Shown in pieces: positions 22,094 through 33,874 of a DNA stretch of 64,000 nt (position 1 is its first letter; every line of letters starts with the position of its first letter). A program made the translations under genes and the position numbers. The stretch is from Krasilnikovozyma curviuscula. Taxonomy: Eukaryota > Basidiomycota > Tremellomycetes > Cystofilobasidiales > Mrakiaceae. Where the stretch lies: contig MVAQ01000075.1 in the NCBI GenBank assembly GCA_014825775.1, positions 23,751-87,750 of the forward strand, written 5' to 3'. Under the pieces are notes generated by a model, which searched no databases, was not told the origin of the DNA, and saw only the letters and a program-made list of their open reading frames with translations.

Positions 22094-24801
22094 ATGAAGG
22101 TGAGGGAGGGTCGTATACCCCTTTTTGTTCTGTCGTGCAATCCATCTTAAGCACTGGTTCTTTCTCTAGTATCTCCTGCAGGCCCTCGAGGCACGGCCAG
22201 GGTCAACTTCACTAGGAAAGGAGGAGCTCAGGAAGCTGCTGCACGACGTCCACGATGGCACCGTAAGTTCTCCCTTTCCCTCCTTCGCTTTGTCTCACGC
22301 GGACGCTGCGAGAAATATCAAAGAGGCGAAAACTGCATGACAAGATGGGTGTCGAGCTCGCTGCTGCTTTAAGACCAGCGTGCCGTTTAGTATACTGACT
22401 GCTCTTGGTTGTCTGTGGGATTGTACAGAACACGAGAGGAATGGACGATTGGTACGAGAGCTTGGACAAAATCATCCATGAACTCAAATCCACGCCGTCT
22501 TGCCATTGGTTCCTCAAGCCTGTATCCAAAAAGGACGTCAAAGACTATCATACAAGTATGTGCCGTCCCACTACCGAGGTTTTGGCCCTCTTCTGACCTG
22601 TTGTTGACATTTTGCGCGTAGTTGTTCACCACCCAATGGACTTCCAGACACTGCAGAAAAAAGTCAAAACAAAACAATATAGGACCAAAGAGGAGTTTAA
22701 GGATGACATCGATCTCATTTGGTCTAACGCGTTGCTTTACAATACTAGCCCCGTGAGCCCTCTTTTCTAACCTGTGAAACGATCAGCCTTCTCTGACCTA
22801 ATACCGCTGCCAATCAGGAACATCCTGTTCGTCTGGATGCTATCTCAATGAAAAGAAAAGCAGACCACCATTTGGAATTCCTCATCGGTCCTCCCTCCAA
22901 GCACGAGAAGAAGGCAGCATTGGATCTTGAAATTGAAAATCAACAGCAGATCGCAGAAGCATCCGCGCGAGAAGCACAGAGGGAGAAGGAACGACGATTG
23001 AAGGGTAAAGGGAAGTTGGAAGATTCTGAGGTTGCTTGGTGGGCATCAGCGTATGCTGACGACACGCTAGGAGCAGAAGTTCCTCTGGTCGTTCCAATGG
23101 CGAAACCGAGGAAGAGAGCCAAGATTCTTGAACCAACAACCAACGGTCGCAACAATCAACAATCAACATCGCATCATGCAACCTTTAAACCACCTATTCT
23201 AGCACCTCCGTCGTCGTCTGCACTCGCGTCCACTTCAACGTCTGCCCAACCTTCAAACTCACTCGCAACGCTCATCCAAGGTAACATATCCACTCTCCGA
23301 CATCTCCGCAGATCACATGCAAAACTAGCCGCTCTTGATGCTCAACACTTCGAGCCGACAGAAGAAAAACGAACGACGTTCCACCCGATGGAGCGATCCA
23401 TGGACGAAGACGACGAGATGGTGTTTGCACCTCTGGTGGACGCTTCAGCGACGTGTGGGGACGTCCCGCCAGATGTAGCCCTTGATGGACTGAGGAAAGT
23501 AACGGGAACGTTGCTTGCTCATGCTGGATTCGATGGTGGAAATCAGTCGAGTGTCGAGACGTTGACGCATCTTGCTAGTCAATACATTTCTAACTTGGGA
23601 AAGACTTTAAGGTTCTATATTGACAACCATGGTCAATCAATGAGTTCTGAGGTGTGTCTTTTCTTGAAATTTCTTTTCATTGCCTCCTGTGCTCGTGAGT
23701 GTGGTGACTGATATTTATTGTACTCATCTGGCAGGAAATGATCCTTCACACGCTCTTCGAAAGCGGTGTACCTGAAATTAGGACGCTGGACCGTCACGTC
23801 CGAGAAGATGTCAAACGATATGGAACCAAGATCTCTGACGTCGCCCGAAAGATGGATACTGTTCTGAAGGAATCCACCCTGGGTGCGGCTCTGGAGGACG
23901 ATATGCTGTTTGCAGGGGACGGCGAAATGTTCATGTCGAACTTCACAGAGGAGCTTGGAGAAGATTTCTTTGGCTTTAAAGAGCTAGGATTAGATAAAGA
24001 GGGTCTGTCGACGTTTTCTGTTCCCGATCGACTTCTGCACGGTCGTACGAAGAGTCGAAATCCTCGAGACAATGTTGGGTAAGTTCAAGCTACTATTTTT
24101 TTGTCTCCCCGACTTCAAATAGCTCTCTTTCTTACTTCTTCCGCTCTTGACGCTGTAGCCCTCGTGAGCCGGTTCCAGACTTCCCTCCACCACCACCCTA
24201 CGTCCCGTTCACGAAGGAAGAAATCCCATCTCAGATTGGCCTTCTTCGATCTTTCTATACTGAGCGGTCACAACAACCCGACGGACTAGCAGATGACATG
24301 TTCAACCCCGTCCTACTTAAGAAACTCGGCCCATTTGGTCAACCGCCCTCAACGCATCCCACGTCTTCAACAGCTGCAGCAGCCAAGCGCAAGCTCGCGT
24401 CCTCAACTACGATCACCAATGGCGGCCCCTTCGATGGTAAATCCACCAACGCGTCCAACTCCGTGCCTGCGAAGAAGAAAAACAAGACGAAGACGCCGGC
24501 GGAGAAGGTGCCCGGTCCAGGCAAGGGCAACTGGGTGCGCAAGCCCAAGGCGGAGAGGGACAAGGAGAGAGCGCTGAAGGAAGCCGAGGCCGCTGCAGCA
24601 GCTGGTGGAGTTGCTTTTGCAGCTGGTAAACTTGGCGGCGGGGCTTACGTGAATGGAAATGGTGTCAATTCTGGCTCGGCGACCGCCGCGTCCACTGCTA
24701 ACCCGTCGCCGTCGAAGGATTACTACGGCAATGGGTCTTCCAGCCATGCCGTCAACGGCGATCGGAGCCACAAGAAGCAGAACATGATATCTGTTAATTG
24801 A
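22094..24801 (+). CDS. SPT7: SAGA complex subunit Spt7 (bromodomain plus histone fold)
   Basis: Spt7 is a scaffold of the SAGA histone acetyltransferase complex. The first coding exon appears to be six bases (ATG AAG, 22094-22099), spliced to 22170 where the frame runs YLLQALEARPGSTSLGKEEL. The bromodomain spans the next exons: WFLKPVSKKDVKDYHT, HHPMDFQTLQKKVKTKQY and LIWSNALLYNTSP, with the acetyl-lysine-binding Asn in LYNTSP. A long basic linker follows, then a histone-fold region (VALDGLRKVTGTLLAHAGFD) as in Spt7/TAF3-type bromo-associated domains. Next come acidic and proline-rich parts and PFTKEEIPSQIGLLRSFY. The C-terminus is Ala/Ser/Lys-rich, with GKGNWVRK and NGDRSHKKQ. The order bromodomain then histone fold is diagnostic of Spt7. 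The six-base first exon is inferred only from frame and splice motifs; a downstream ATG is the alternative. Confidence 0.9.
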
Positions 24802-25666
24802 ATAGTCATTCAGGTACATTGGTGAACTGAAGGTTTGTCGCACTGGTGAAAAAGTGGCGTTTGGATCAGCGGGAAGAGCATGGACGAATCGATGACTACG
24901 ACATGTTGAACAGTTCTGGTCGATGAAGGGCTAGTTATCATATCACTCCGCTTTTGTTCTTTTTCCGCATTGTTGTGTTATTAATATCTGGCGCTCGTTT
25001 TACTCTCAGAGCATTTGTTTTGAATTTTGAAAATGCGACAAGCAAGTGAATACGATCACGCGAATAGCAGCTACATTCAAGATCCCTGTGCGACTCTGGC
25101 TGCCCTCCACAATCACCTGCCACTGCATATAAGGTACGAGTTCTGTGAATATATCTGGCCGCGTCTTCGATGTAAGTTGCAGTCAGCAGCTCTCTTCTGA
25201 AGTCGTCGTCGTCTTCGAGCGCTAATCCAGTCAGGGTCCTATGATGGAATTCTTTCCCCAATCTTGAAAGAGTAGGGTCCTTCAAGGTGGTGGATACGCT
25301 CTGAAACTTATCGTGTTATCTTGATCAAGGTGAGGTACAGTTTTGTTGTTGTCTCTCGTCCAGCTTGTTCGATTCCAGGATTAGCATCGCTCAGGAGCCA
25401 TCTATGTTTGCTCCCAACTCTGCTTCTTCCACCGTTTCAACGTGACTGAAACCTACGTAGAACTACACTGGATGGTTGGCCCAAACCTAGCCTAACATTC
25501 CAGTTTTTCTTACTTGCTTATCGTCCTGCTCAATTATTTGGCGCCGTAATTTAGCTCTGCTTCTGACCAGACTCCTTATTTCTCCCGGGTTTAGTACCAA
25601 ACCCTCAAGGAGTGTAGGAGCCAACATTAAGAAAGATTCTATTAGCCCTTTCAGCCCTGAACCGTC
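24802..25666. other. Intergenic region, no supported gene
   Basis: About 860 bp between SPT7 and the F-box/LRR gene, both on the plus strand. It must contain the SPT7 3' UTR and the promoter of the next gene. A minus-strand open frame at 24938-25285 has no recognisable product. Confidence 0.5.
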
Positions 25667-28600
25667 ATGATACCCATAGGTCCATCCTCTCCCGAGTCGT
25701 CTAGCCGACGGGGCCATTCCTCGTCCTTCTCGTATTCATCGTCGTCTTCCTCATCGTCCTACCAAAACCAAGATTCGCTCTTCTCACTCTCACCAACCAA
25801 TACAGAATCATCCTTCTCAAGCTTCGAAGCCCGCCTCTCATCAAGCTCGTTCAACAAAGGCAAAGGTCGAGAGAGAAGCTCGTCTGTCACGAGTTCCGCG
25901 AGTTGGAGTGAAGCTGAGGGGGGGATAGCTGAGGAAGACGGTGAAGATGAAGAAGAGATAGTAGTTCGTCAAGATAAAGGTAAAGGAAGGGTTCAGCATG
26001 ATGACGATAGCTCAGACGATAGCGATTTGGAAGGGGTTGAGGATTTGGCGGCAACCGTCGTACTTCAGCCAAGCCAGCATGCTGCTATCGCCTCCCCGCC
26101 GGCCTACCTTACTCCAAACCTTCCTCAAGAATTATATCAAGCTGCTCCAACCTCCTCTGTAACATTTCCAACCGCTGATTCGCCGCCCAGGTCCATTGCA
26201 GAGTTATCTCCGCAAAACACAATCATACCCCGCTCGAGAGCCTCCTCCACCCTCATTCCCGGTCTCAACTTCAACAACAGCAGAAGATCACGGTCACCTA
26301 GCGAGAAATCCTCAGCATCAGCTTCAAGCTCCAAACTGAGCACTTTCAAAACTAAATTGAAAGCCAAGCTGAGCGTGCACAAACGACGAGGCTCCGACGC
26401 TCTCATCCCTACGGATAGTGATTCAGCAGCCATAGTCCAATTCCCTTCTAAAGCGCAATCATCAGTATCACTCAGCTTAATTCCTCCTCTTCCCTCAGCA
26501 GCAGCAGCATTCACAATCGTTCAAGACTCAATCCCATCACCTTTGGGAGACATCAAGTCGCCTATACCAACTCGACCTTTCTCCGGTACCGGAGAGATTC
26601 GGCTGGGACCATCACGACTGAAGGACAGATCTTTCTCAGCTCCTATTCCCGTGACACTCTCGACGACGGCTATCTCGGTCATTACGCGCTCGGTCTCACC
26701 TCCGAGCGTCAGTTGCAACTACTTTGACTCGACGCTGCCGAGGGAGCTCAAGTTGGCAGTGATGAAGGAGTTGTTAACCATGTTTGAGTGGGACGAGGAG
26801 TTGAGAAAGGCGTGGCTGAATGGGAGGAAGAAGTGGACTGGGTTTGAGGAAGGGAGAAGGGAGTTGTTGAGATTGAGTAGAGTTTCCAAGTCTTGGCAGT
26901 CCATCTGTTTGGTAAGTTGTAGAGCAACTTTCTTGAGCAGAGTTTGCAACTAACTGGTGATGGTACCTCAGGATGGTCAACTCTGGATGGATTTGAACCT
27001 CAGATCCTTCGCTTCTTTCCTGCCTGCCTCGGCTCTTGTGAGATTGGGCAATGAAGCTGGACACTTCGCAAAGTCGTTGAGTACGTCAGTTTTTCTTAGA
27101 TACGCTTAGATATGGTGTCAGACACCAGCTTATTAAGCCTCCCATTCTAGATCTTCGTGGTTACTCAGCGTTGCCATCGACGACTCTCCACTCATTGGCT
27201 CTTGCAACGACTGGTATCTCCAGCGAGATCGTACTTCCTCTCTCGAGCACGTTCGACACGGAAAATCTTACGCGACTAACTGTTCTTGACCTACAAGGTT
27301 GTAGGACGTTCTCAGCAAACTCGATTGGACATCTCCTCGCCAAGGTCTGTAGTGATTCCACAAGAGCTGTCTTACGCTTTGATGCTTACTCTGACTGTAC
27401 TCATTCAGAGCCCCTACTTGCTTCAAGTCAACTTAAAAGCGATCGACATCACTAGTAGCACACTAGAGATCCTTGTAACTCACTGTCCAGAAGTAGAATC
27501 ACTGGACATTTCTCGCTGTCGCAAGGTCAGCGCCCGAGGCTTTTCTACCGTCTTTACCAAATCGACGTTCCCATTGAAAACTCTCCGAGCATCTGGGCTG
27601 AAGGATGTCGACATCAACTTTATGAAGGGTCTTGGTCGAGCCCTGCCGGCTCTGGAAGTCCTGGACCTCAGCCGCTGCGAAGGACTCGGTAACCTGGAGC
27701 TTCGGGCGTTTGTGAAGTGGTTTGAAGGACAAGCCAAAGCCAAGATTCCTTTTAGTGAAAAAGTGAGAGGATCTTCGACAGGTGCAAGCTCATCAAAGTT
27801 CGTCCGGCGCGAGACGCGCCTCCGACACCTCAACCTCTCCAACTGCCCATCCATCAACGACGCGGGTATCGGCTACCTCGCATACACATGTCCCGAGCTA
27901 GAATTTCTTGAACTTGCCAACTATGGCCATAGGATGGGTACAGATGGGCTGGAGAAGCTACTCAAGACGACGCCAAAAATCTCAAAGATTGACCTCGAGT
28001 GCGCTTCCCATATCACGGATCGTATCCTCTCTGTCTTGACGCCTGAGCCTTGGATGTTCGATGGAGAAGCTCCAGGGACCAAACTTGACACGTTGATCGT
28101 CAGTGGAGCCGAATTGCTTTCTGGCGCGGCCATGGTCAGCTTGGTGGAGGGGTGCAAGAAGTTAAGGGTTCTTGAAGCGGATGTGAGTGGACCTCTATCA
28201 TTTCTTTTCACCCTATTCTGTAGGAGTAACCTTTGAATCTTTTGATAGAGTACGAGAATCAACGACGTCGTCATCAAGAAGTTCATCTTGAGCCCACACC
28301 GAATGCCCAGCAAGTCACTCACAGCCGTCGACGTCCGCTCTGTGACGCGTTCATGTGTCGTCGAGCTTGAGGCCCACACGCGCCCTAGATCAGGGTTCCC
28401 AGGGTCTCCTTTCAGCCCGTTCAAATATGCCTGCGCTCCCACCTCTGGACCCGAAGTGCATCTACCGGGTCGTATGGAACTCGACGCATCGATGCCGACG
28501 CTCAAGACATTTTGGGGGTGGAGCCTTGTAGATGTCGTTAGGAAAGAGAGGGAGAAGAGGGAGAAGGAGGAAGAGAAGTTGGCGTTGATGATGACTTCGC

Positions 28601-28731
28601 CGGCTTCTGCGGGCAGTGATTCAGGTGCTAGGTCGAGGTCGAGGCCATTCACGAGGAGGTCCTCGACTTCGGATATCTTGAGTGGGTATGATTACTTGGA
28701 CGCTACTCCCCCAAATTGTATGGTAATGTAA
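25667..28731 (+). CDS. F-box / leucine-rich-repeat protein, probable SCF substrate receptor
   Basis: About the first 350 residues are low complexity: a Ser-rich start ([16 protein letters not shown]), an acidic stretch (EEDGEDEEEIV) and a basic patch (STFKTKLKAKLSVHKRR). An F-box-like segment follows (STLPRELKLAVMKELLTMF, then LSRVSKSWQSICL), the part that would bind Skp1. Next is a series of degenerate leucine-rich repeats of the AMN/SCF type: LTRLTVLDLQGCRTFS, VESLDISRCRKVSARGF, LEVLDLSRCEGLGNLELR, LRHLNLSNCPSINDAGIGYL, LEFLELANYG and ISKIDLECASHITDRIL. The C-terminus is a charged helix (RKEREKREKEEEKLAL) and a Ser/Arg tail. Four or more short introns separate the exons. In the cell it would present a substrate to an SCF ubiquitin ligase; the target is not readable. 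The start is the first ATG (25667). Confidence 0.86.
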
Positions 28732-29067
28732 TGGCTCTGCTGGAGAGGTCGAAAAGCCTTGCATCGCTAAATTGCGAGCCGCTTGATATCTCTTGAATTT
28801 TATGATTGTCCATCTTTTTTTTTGGTCTTTCCGATCTTTTACTTGCTAGCCATAATTTAATTGTAATTCGGCCTGTTTCTATCTTTAATCTTCTTACAGT
28901 TGTAGCTATTTCATACATCTATTGTCCGAGCATTCCATCTCCCTATACAGTGAACGATCTAATCTTCCTTTTCGTCCTCTTATCGCACATAGTCTATACC
29001 TGTATTTCTTTTAATAAATTTACTCATCTGAAATGTTGCTTTGGAACTGCTCCCACCGCAATCTGAT
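28732..29067. other. Convergent intergenic region
   Basis: These 336 A/T-rich bp lie between the 3' ends of the F-box/LRR gene (plus) and the fructosamine-3-kinase gene (minus). They hold both 3' UTRs. Nothing else is recognisable. Confidence 0.5.
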
Positions 29068-30109
29068 TCAAGAGACAATGTCGCTCCATTCAACCAAACT
29101 CCTCATGATGGCAATCGCGCCACTTCGGTAGCCCCCAAACATCAAGTGGTGGTTCAAGTGATGATACAACTCATACAGCTTCTGTCTTTTCTCGTAGTAT
29201 GGCTGTGATCGAGCGTGGATGGAGTGATACGTGTCGAAGAATTCGTATGAAAATCCTGTCAAGTTTGATATCAATCGGTTGCAATAAGTGAGTTTCAAGG
29301 ACAAGCTATCGAAAAATATGTTGACGAGCCTACCACCAAACATGTGCATGATCCCCAAGTCGGCTTCGCCGTGGCCGTAGTATGCAGCGGGGTCGAAGAT
29401 GGCTGCTTTGCCAGTTGACCTATCGAGACCTGCGTTGCCGCTGTGTTGTACGTGACTCCTATCAGCGAGGAGTGTAGAGGGTGGAAAGCGATAATATAAG
29501 GGAAAGCTTTTACCTCCAGAGATCACCATGCAGCAAGACGGGTCTGGGAGCAGGTTCAAAGTTGTTCAGCAGCTTTGGGATCACACGTTCCTTCATCTTC
29601 TCCCACAAATTACTTAGCTCCTCATCACCACCACTCTTCTTATCGTTAATCCTTCGTACCATGTCACCCAGTCTTCGCTCAGTGAAGAATTCTTTCCAGC
29701 CAATCGTCCATGTGTTGTCCTGCTTGGTCGCTCCACAGAACGTCGGAACATCAAAGCCGTACTGTTCCACACCAGCTGTAGGCTCATGGAGGTTGGCGAG
29801 AGATGCAGCGAGGTCCCTCTGGCCTTCTCTAGTGAGGGATGTCAGGTCGAGGTACGACGAGATCATGACACCCGATTTCTGGTCCAAACCCCACAGTTTA
29901 GGAGCAAACCCCTCAATCTTGTCATTGAACAGCTCTAAGGCTCTTGATTCTGCTATCAACTGCTCAGGTTGGGAGGGCGAGATCTTGTAAAAGTACTTCT
30001 GGTGCGTCGATCTGTTCTCGAGGACTGTCGAGGAGAGGCGTTGAAAGGAATCAGAAGGAGCCCCTGCGAGGTCGCGCAGATAGGGCTCGAGGAGAGATGG
30101 GATCGACAT
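29068..30109 (-). CDS. Fructosamine/ketosamine-3-kinase
   Basis: The enzyme phosphorylates the sugar carbon 3 of fructosamines or ribulosamines on glycated proteins, making the adduct unstable so that the amine is freed. This is protein deglycation in the cytosol. Family landmarks are in order: SLLEPYLRDLAGAPSD at the start, QKYFYKISP with the ATP-binding Lys, LIAESRALELF, GLDQKSGVMISSYLDLTSL, LANLHEP, the catalytic loop VLLHGDLWSGNAG and the metal-binding FDPAAYYGHGEADLGIMHMFGG. The C-terminus reads YYEKRQKLYELYHHLNHHLMFGG, also typical. Three exons with introns near 29440-29510 and 29255-29330. The start ATG at 30109 gives the usual family N-terminus. It is head to head with an aldo-keto reductase 179 bp away, which could act on the 3-deoxyosone released by this reaction. 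Confidence 0.95.
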
Positions 30110-30288
30110 TGTTCGGGTGTGCAAGTTGGTAACAGTCAGACTTTGCTGCACTCGAAAACTGCTCAAGGTAAGTAGAACTGCCGCCACGACTTCTCGGCGG
30201 CGTCAGGCTCACTTCCTCCTTCTTCCCTCCGACTCGGATGATCCTCCTAAGTCACATTTCCCTGCTGACTCTGATATCGAGAAGAGCC
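30110..30288. promoter_or_regulatory. Divergent promoter region of fructosamine-3-kinase and aldo-keto reductase 1
   Basis: Only 179 bp separate the two start codons. Both genes must draw on this interval for initiation, which makes joint regulation plausible. No specific site is claimed. Confidence 0.6.
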
Positions 30289-31533
30289 ATGTCGACCAGC
30301 ACGTTGTCCCTCCAGACAACTATCACAGTGAGCTTCCAATCAGCTAGACGATAATTGGTCTAATGAATCACTAACCCCCGTGTTTCGCTGCGTTTGAGCT
30401 CAACGATGGTGTCCAGATTCCGCAACTTGGGCTGGGTGTGTATGAAATGACCAACAACGAGTGCTTCAAGGCGGTTACTTGGGCTCTCGAGGTGAGTTGC
30501 AGCGGAAAATACAGCTTGAATTGCGACTTTGCTGAAACGCTGTACTTTCACCCACGTCAGGCCGGATACAGGCATATCGACACGGCGAAGTGTTAGTCCA
30601 CTTGCACTTCTTCTGGATGAATAGAGGTTTCTCACTATAGTTTGAGGTCATTATAGGGTACGACAATGAAGATGCGACCTCAAAAGCCATCTCCTCGTTC
30701 CTCTCAACCAATCCCTCCGTCCAACGATCCGATATTTTCTACACAACAAAGCTGAAATCCAACAACGGGTACGCACAGGCCGTCCAAGCAATCAAAAGCT
30801 CTTTGGCCTTAGCTCCGGAAGGCATCATCGACCTCTATCTGATGCATTCTGCAATTGGAGGGAAGGCGCGCCGGTTGGACTCTTGGAAAGCGTGCGAGGA
30901 AGCCAGGGCGAGAGGAGATCTGAAGAGTATTGGAGCGAGTCGGTTTTCCACCATATCAGGCGGGTTTTGCTTCTGACTTGGATGACAATTTCGCGTCTCA
31001 GGTGTCGAATTTTGGTCTCGCCCATCTCGACGAGTTTATTGAGAACATGGAGAGTGGGAGGGCCACACAATTACCCAGCATCAACCAGATCGACTTACAC
31101 CCTTTCATGAATCGAGAACAGATTGTGGAGAAATGCAGAAACAACGGGATCGCCCTCCAGGTCAGTGTTGTCCTTTCTGCATTCGCACACCTCAAAGTTG
31201 CAAAGAAAGCTCAACCAATGCCCACTATTATAACAAACCAACCTGCTTGTTATTTCTGTACGCCAGGCATGGGCGCCTCTGGTCCGAGGCGAACGGTTCG
31301 ACCATCCCGTCATCCTGCGCATTGCCGCATCCCACGCCAAGTCGCCTGCACAGATCCTCATCCGATGGTCTCTTCAAAAAGGGTTCATTTGTATCCCTAA
31401 ATCCGTCAGCCGGGAGCGCATAATCGAAAACGCGAAAGTGTTTGATTTCAAACTGGGGGAAAGGGAGATGGAAGAGTTGTGCGAGCTGGAGGAGTATTTG
31501 GTGACGGACTGGGACCCGACAGATACACGGTAG
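30289..31533 (+). CDS. Aldo-keto reductase, copy 1
   Basis: The product is an NAD(P)H-dependent carbonyl reductase of about 308 aa with the (beta/alpha)8 AKR fold. All four catalytic positions are visible: Asp and Tyr in HIDTAKWYDNE, Lys in FYTTKLKSN, and His in DLYLMHSAIGG. SIGVSNFGLAHLDEF, SINQIDLHPFM and the cofactor-binding KGFICIPKSVSRERI follow in order. The ATG at 30289 gives MSTSTLSLQTTIT, spliced to LNDGVQIPQLGLGVYEM. The fourth intron (30935-31001) begins with GCGAGT, a GC donor: no GT position nearby restores the frame. The gene is a paralogue of copy 2 at 49484-50743, with shared intron positions, except that copy 1 lacks the last intron of copy 2. Its divergent neighbour is fructosamine-3-kinase. 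Substrate is not known. Confidence 0.94.
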
Positions 31534-32643
31534 AGTCTGATTCTTTTCCTCATTGAGCGAGGTTGGGGATGTTGAAGCAAACGATGAAACAGGAAGTGAT
31601 TGGTCGGAAGAGGGCATAGTGATATCAGGAGTTAAATTAGTCTTTGATAATTGAGAAAATCCAACTGCAACACATAGAGATATTGGTGATTATTTAATGC
31701 CGTATCCCTGGGAGCTACGAGAGTTCGCGTAACTCTGTATTTGCTCCTGATTTTAAATGTAAAATCGTCCACTGCGTTTTTCCAAGTGTAACTTCCTTTG
31801 AGAGAAGTAAGCGCTTGAGAGAGCATAGAAAACCAAAAAGAATCACTGAATTAACTATTGTAGAAGATAATGAGAAGTCATTATTGTCAACTGGATGGGG
31901 ATGGTGAAAACAAGATCAAAGTTGGAGGTTACGTCTGGGGGAGACTGGGAGAGGAAAGGCAACAAAAACCTGGAAACGGAGGGAGCGTGCTAAAATTTGA
32001 GATGATGTTCATAGCGAATAGGTAATAGAGATAACTAACACAAGAAAAACAACTGACGAAACGAGATGCGCAGCGGTGTTTCTGACGAGCAAAGAGATCA
32101 TCAGCAAGTCCGGCAATATCTAAGAGAGGCTCATCAAACGGCTGTCAGTCGAGGTTAGCCCTTAATGTACCTTAGACCTTAATGTACCAAAGCGTTTCCA
32201 GTCTTGAAGGAGTGAGATCGGAAGGTGCAGAGTTATGTTGGTGCAGTCGAAATCGGACGCCTTGCGGTCCTCGTCGGTCGAGCACCCGTTATATCCAGAG
32301 ACTCTTCTATAGTTGTTCCTAATTATGGAAGATTGAACCCTCTAGCGAAAAGCAAGTGATCGGTACTTTAGGAAAAAGGAGTAGCAAGGAAAAAGGGAAG
32401 CTTCAGGAGCATGCCGCTCAGAAAACAGTCGCCAGTTTCCTAGCCCGAGACCATCAACGTCAAATTCGAGCACCCTTTATATTAAGCAAAAGGGGAAAAG
32501 GTTCTGTTTTCAAGCTCTTGTAGTGCTCCAGCTGCACGCACGTCCTCTCTTTTTTCCGATCGTTGAGAAATCAACCCTCAACGGTTCATGCCCAAGATCA
32601 GCACGTCTCTTCCTACTTCTCATCGCCTATAGCACCCTCATTG
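31534..32643. other. Intergenic region upstream of URE4
   Basis: About 1.1 kb, longer than most gaps here. It holds the 3' UTR of aldo-keto reductase 1 and the URE4 promoter. Two AGATAA elements (near 31866 and 32028) fit the GATA-factor consensus used in fungal nitrogen control, but sites this short occur by chance. A pair of 12-nt direct repeats is listed separately. Confidence 0.45.
32160..32188 (+). repeat. Short direct repeat CCTTAATGTACC, two copies
   Basis: CCTTAATGTACC occurs at 32160-32171 and again at 32177-32188, separated by TTAGA. The 17-nt period is exact across the unit. It lies in the promoter-side gap of URE4; function unknown, and small tandem duplications of this kind are common. 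Confidence 0.7.
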
Positions 32644-33874
32644 ATGTCAACCTTCCATGAGCCTCTGAAACTCTCTGCTGGATCAGGCACCATCCACCTC
32701 CTGTCGACACTGCAGTTCGCCTCCCTCTCGTCAACGTATCCACTACGGATTTTATCGCCAGCCTTCTCACCTTCCCCAGAGGGACAGCAGAGAATCAGAG
32801 AGGTTTACCTGCTGAGTTACGGTGGTGGACTCATCTCGGGTGATAGGACGTGGGTAGAGGTGAAGCTAGATGCTGGTACGTTTCTGTTCCACTTGGGTGC
32901 TACTGCCTTCATCCTCGTGACGCACCGGAAACTAACGAGGATTATCTTTCTCGAAGAAGGTGTTGCTCTTGTTGTTCTCACCCAAGGAACAACGAAAGTC
33001 TTTAAGAAACGATTTGGCAGTCGATTGGTCGACTCGGTCGTACCTGACAGCGTCACCAAATCAGTCGACACAACTCAGACGATGTAAGTCCAATGTCCTC
33101 AGAAGAAGGTTGCAGTTGTTCTGACCAAATCCGACCCATTTTATTCAAAGTATCGCCACCCTTGAAGCAAACTCAACTCTTTATCATCTGCCCTCACCCA
33201 CCTCGCTATACTCTCGCTCGCGCTACAAGCAACGCCAGCGGTTTAATCTTCCAACTTGTCACACGTCATCGCTGGTAGTATTCGACTGGTTCACGAGTGG
33301 GCGAGAGAAGGGCAACGTGAATGAACGGTGGGAGGCGGATAGGATAGAGCTGTGGACCGAAGTCTGGTTTGGAGATAGAAAGAGAGGCTGGGTGGACAGA
33401 ATGGTCTTGGAAGATCTGAACTCGGCTTTGTCAACTCCTTCAACATCCACAGACGAAGAACGAGAACCACCGACAGAACGCCGGCCGCCTACAACCCCCA
33501 TCAATCCTAACAACCTCCTCGCAGGAATCCAAAAACCGGTTGCTTCCACAAAACCAACATCTTATTCAGCCCAGCTCCTACCCTACTCAATATACCTTAC
33601 TGTCTACCTCACTGGGCCTAAGTTCCAGCCCTTGATCACGCACCTTCTAGCTCTCTCTAACCACCGATCTAATGTCCTTATCCGCGTACCCAAGGTCCCT
33701 CTCGATGTCCTTTGGAGTGTCTCGCCAGTCGGCGGTGATGGACCGGGAAGGAGTGCGGTTCTGCGAGCGGCAGGGATGGACGTCGAGAGATTGAAAGAGT
33801 GGGTCGATGATGCGCTGGGAGGAGAGATGAGAAAGTTGGTTGGGAAGGAGATTTGGGATAGGGCACTGACTTAG
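32644..33874 (+). CDS. URE4: Urease accessory protein UreD
   Basis: UreD works with UreF and UreG to load nickel into apo-urease in the cytosol. The protein starts MSTFHEPLKLSAGSGTIHLL and shows the family core LLSYGGGLISGDR, then LTQGTTKVFKKR after an intron. The third exon contains ANSTLYHLPSPTSLYSRSRY, matching the UreD region with PxPxxxFxxSRY spacing, and VVFDWFTSGREKGNVNERW, matching the conserved WxTSGRxxxGExW segment. ILWS-type and RAAGMDVERLKEWV sequences close the C-terminus. Introns are placed at the GTACGT donor near 32879 and the GTAAGT donor near 33085. The upstream reading has no ATG before 32644, so this start is chosen. In Cryptococcus the UreD homologue is called Ure4, hence the symbol. 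Confidence 0.92.

Noticed and set aside
31630..31650. TTAGTCTTTGA downstream of both AKR genes (also near 50791), similar to the snoRNA guide.
   Set aside because: Only about 10 bases match, no boxes C or D surround them, and the rest of the element is absent.
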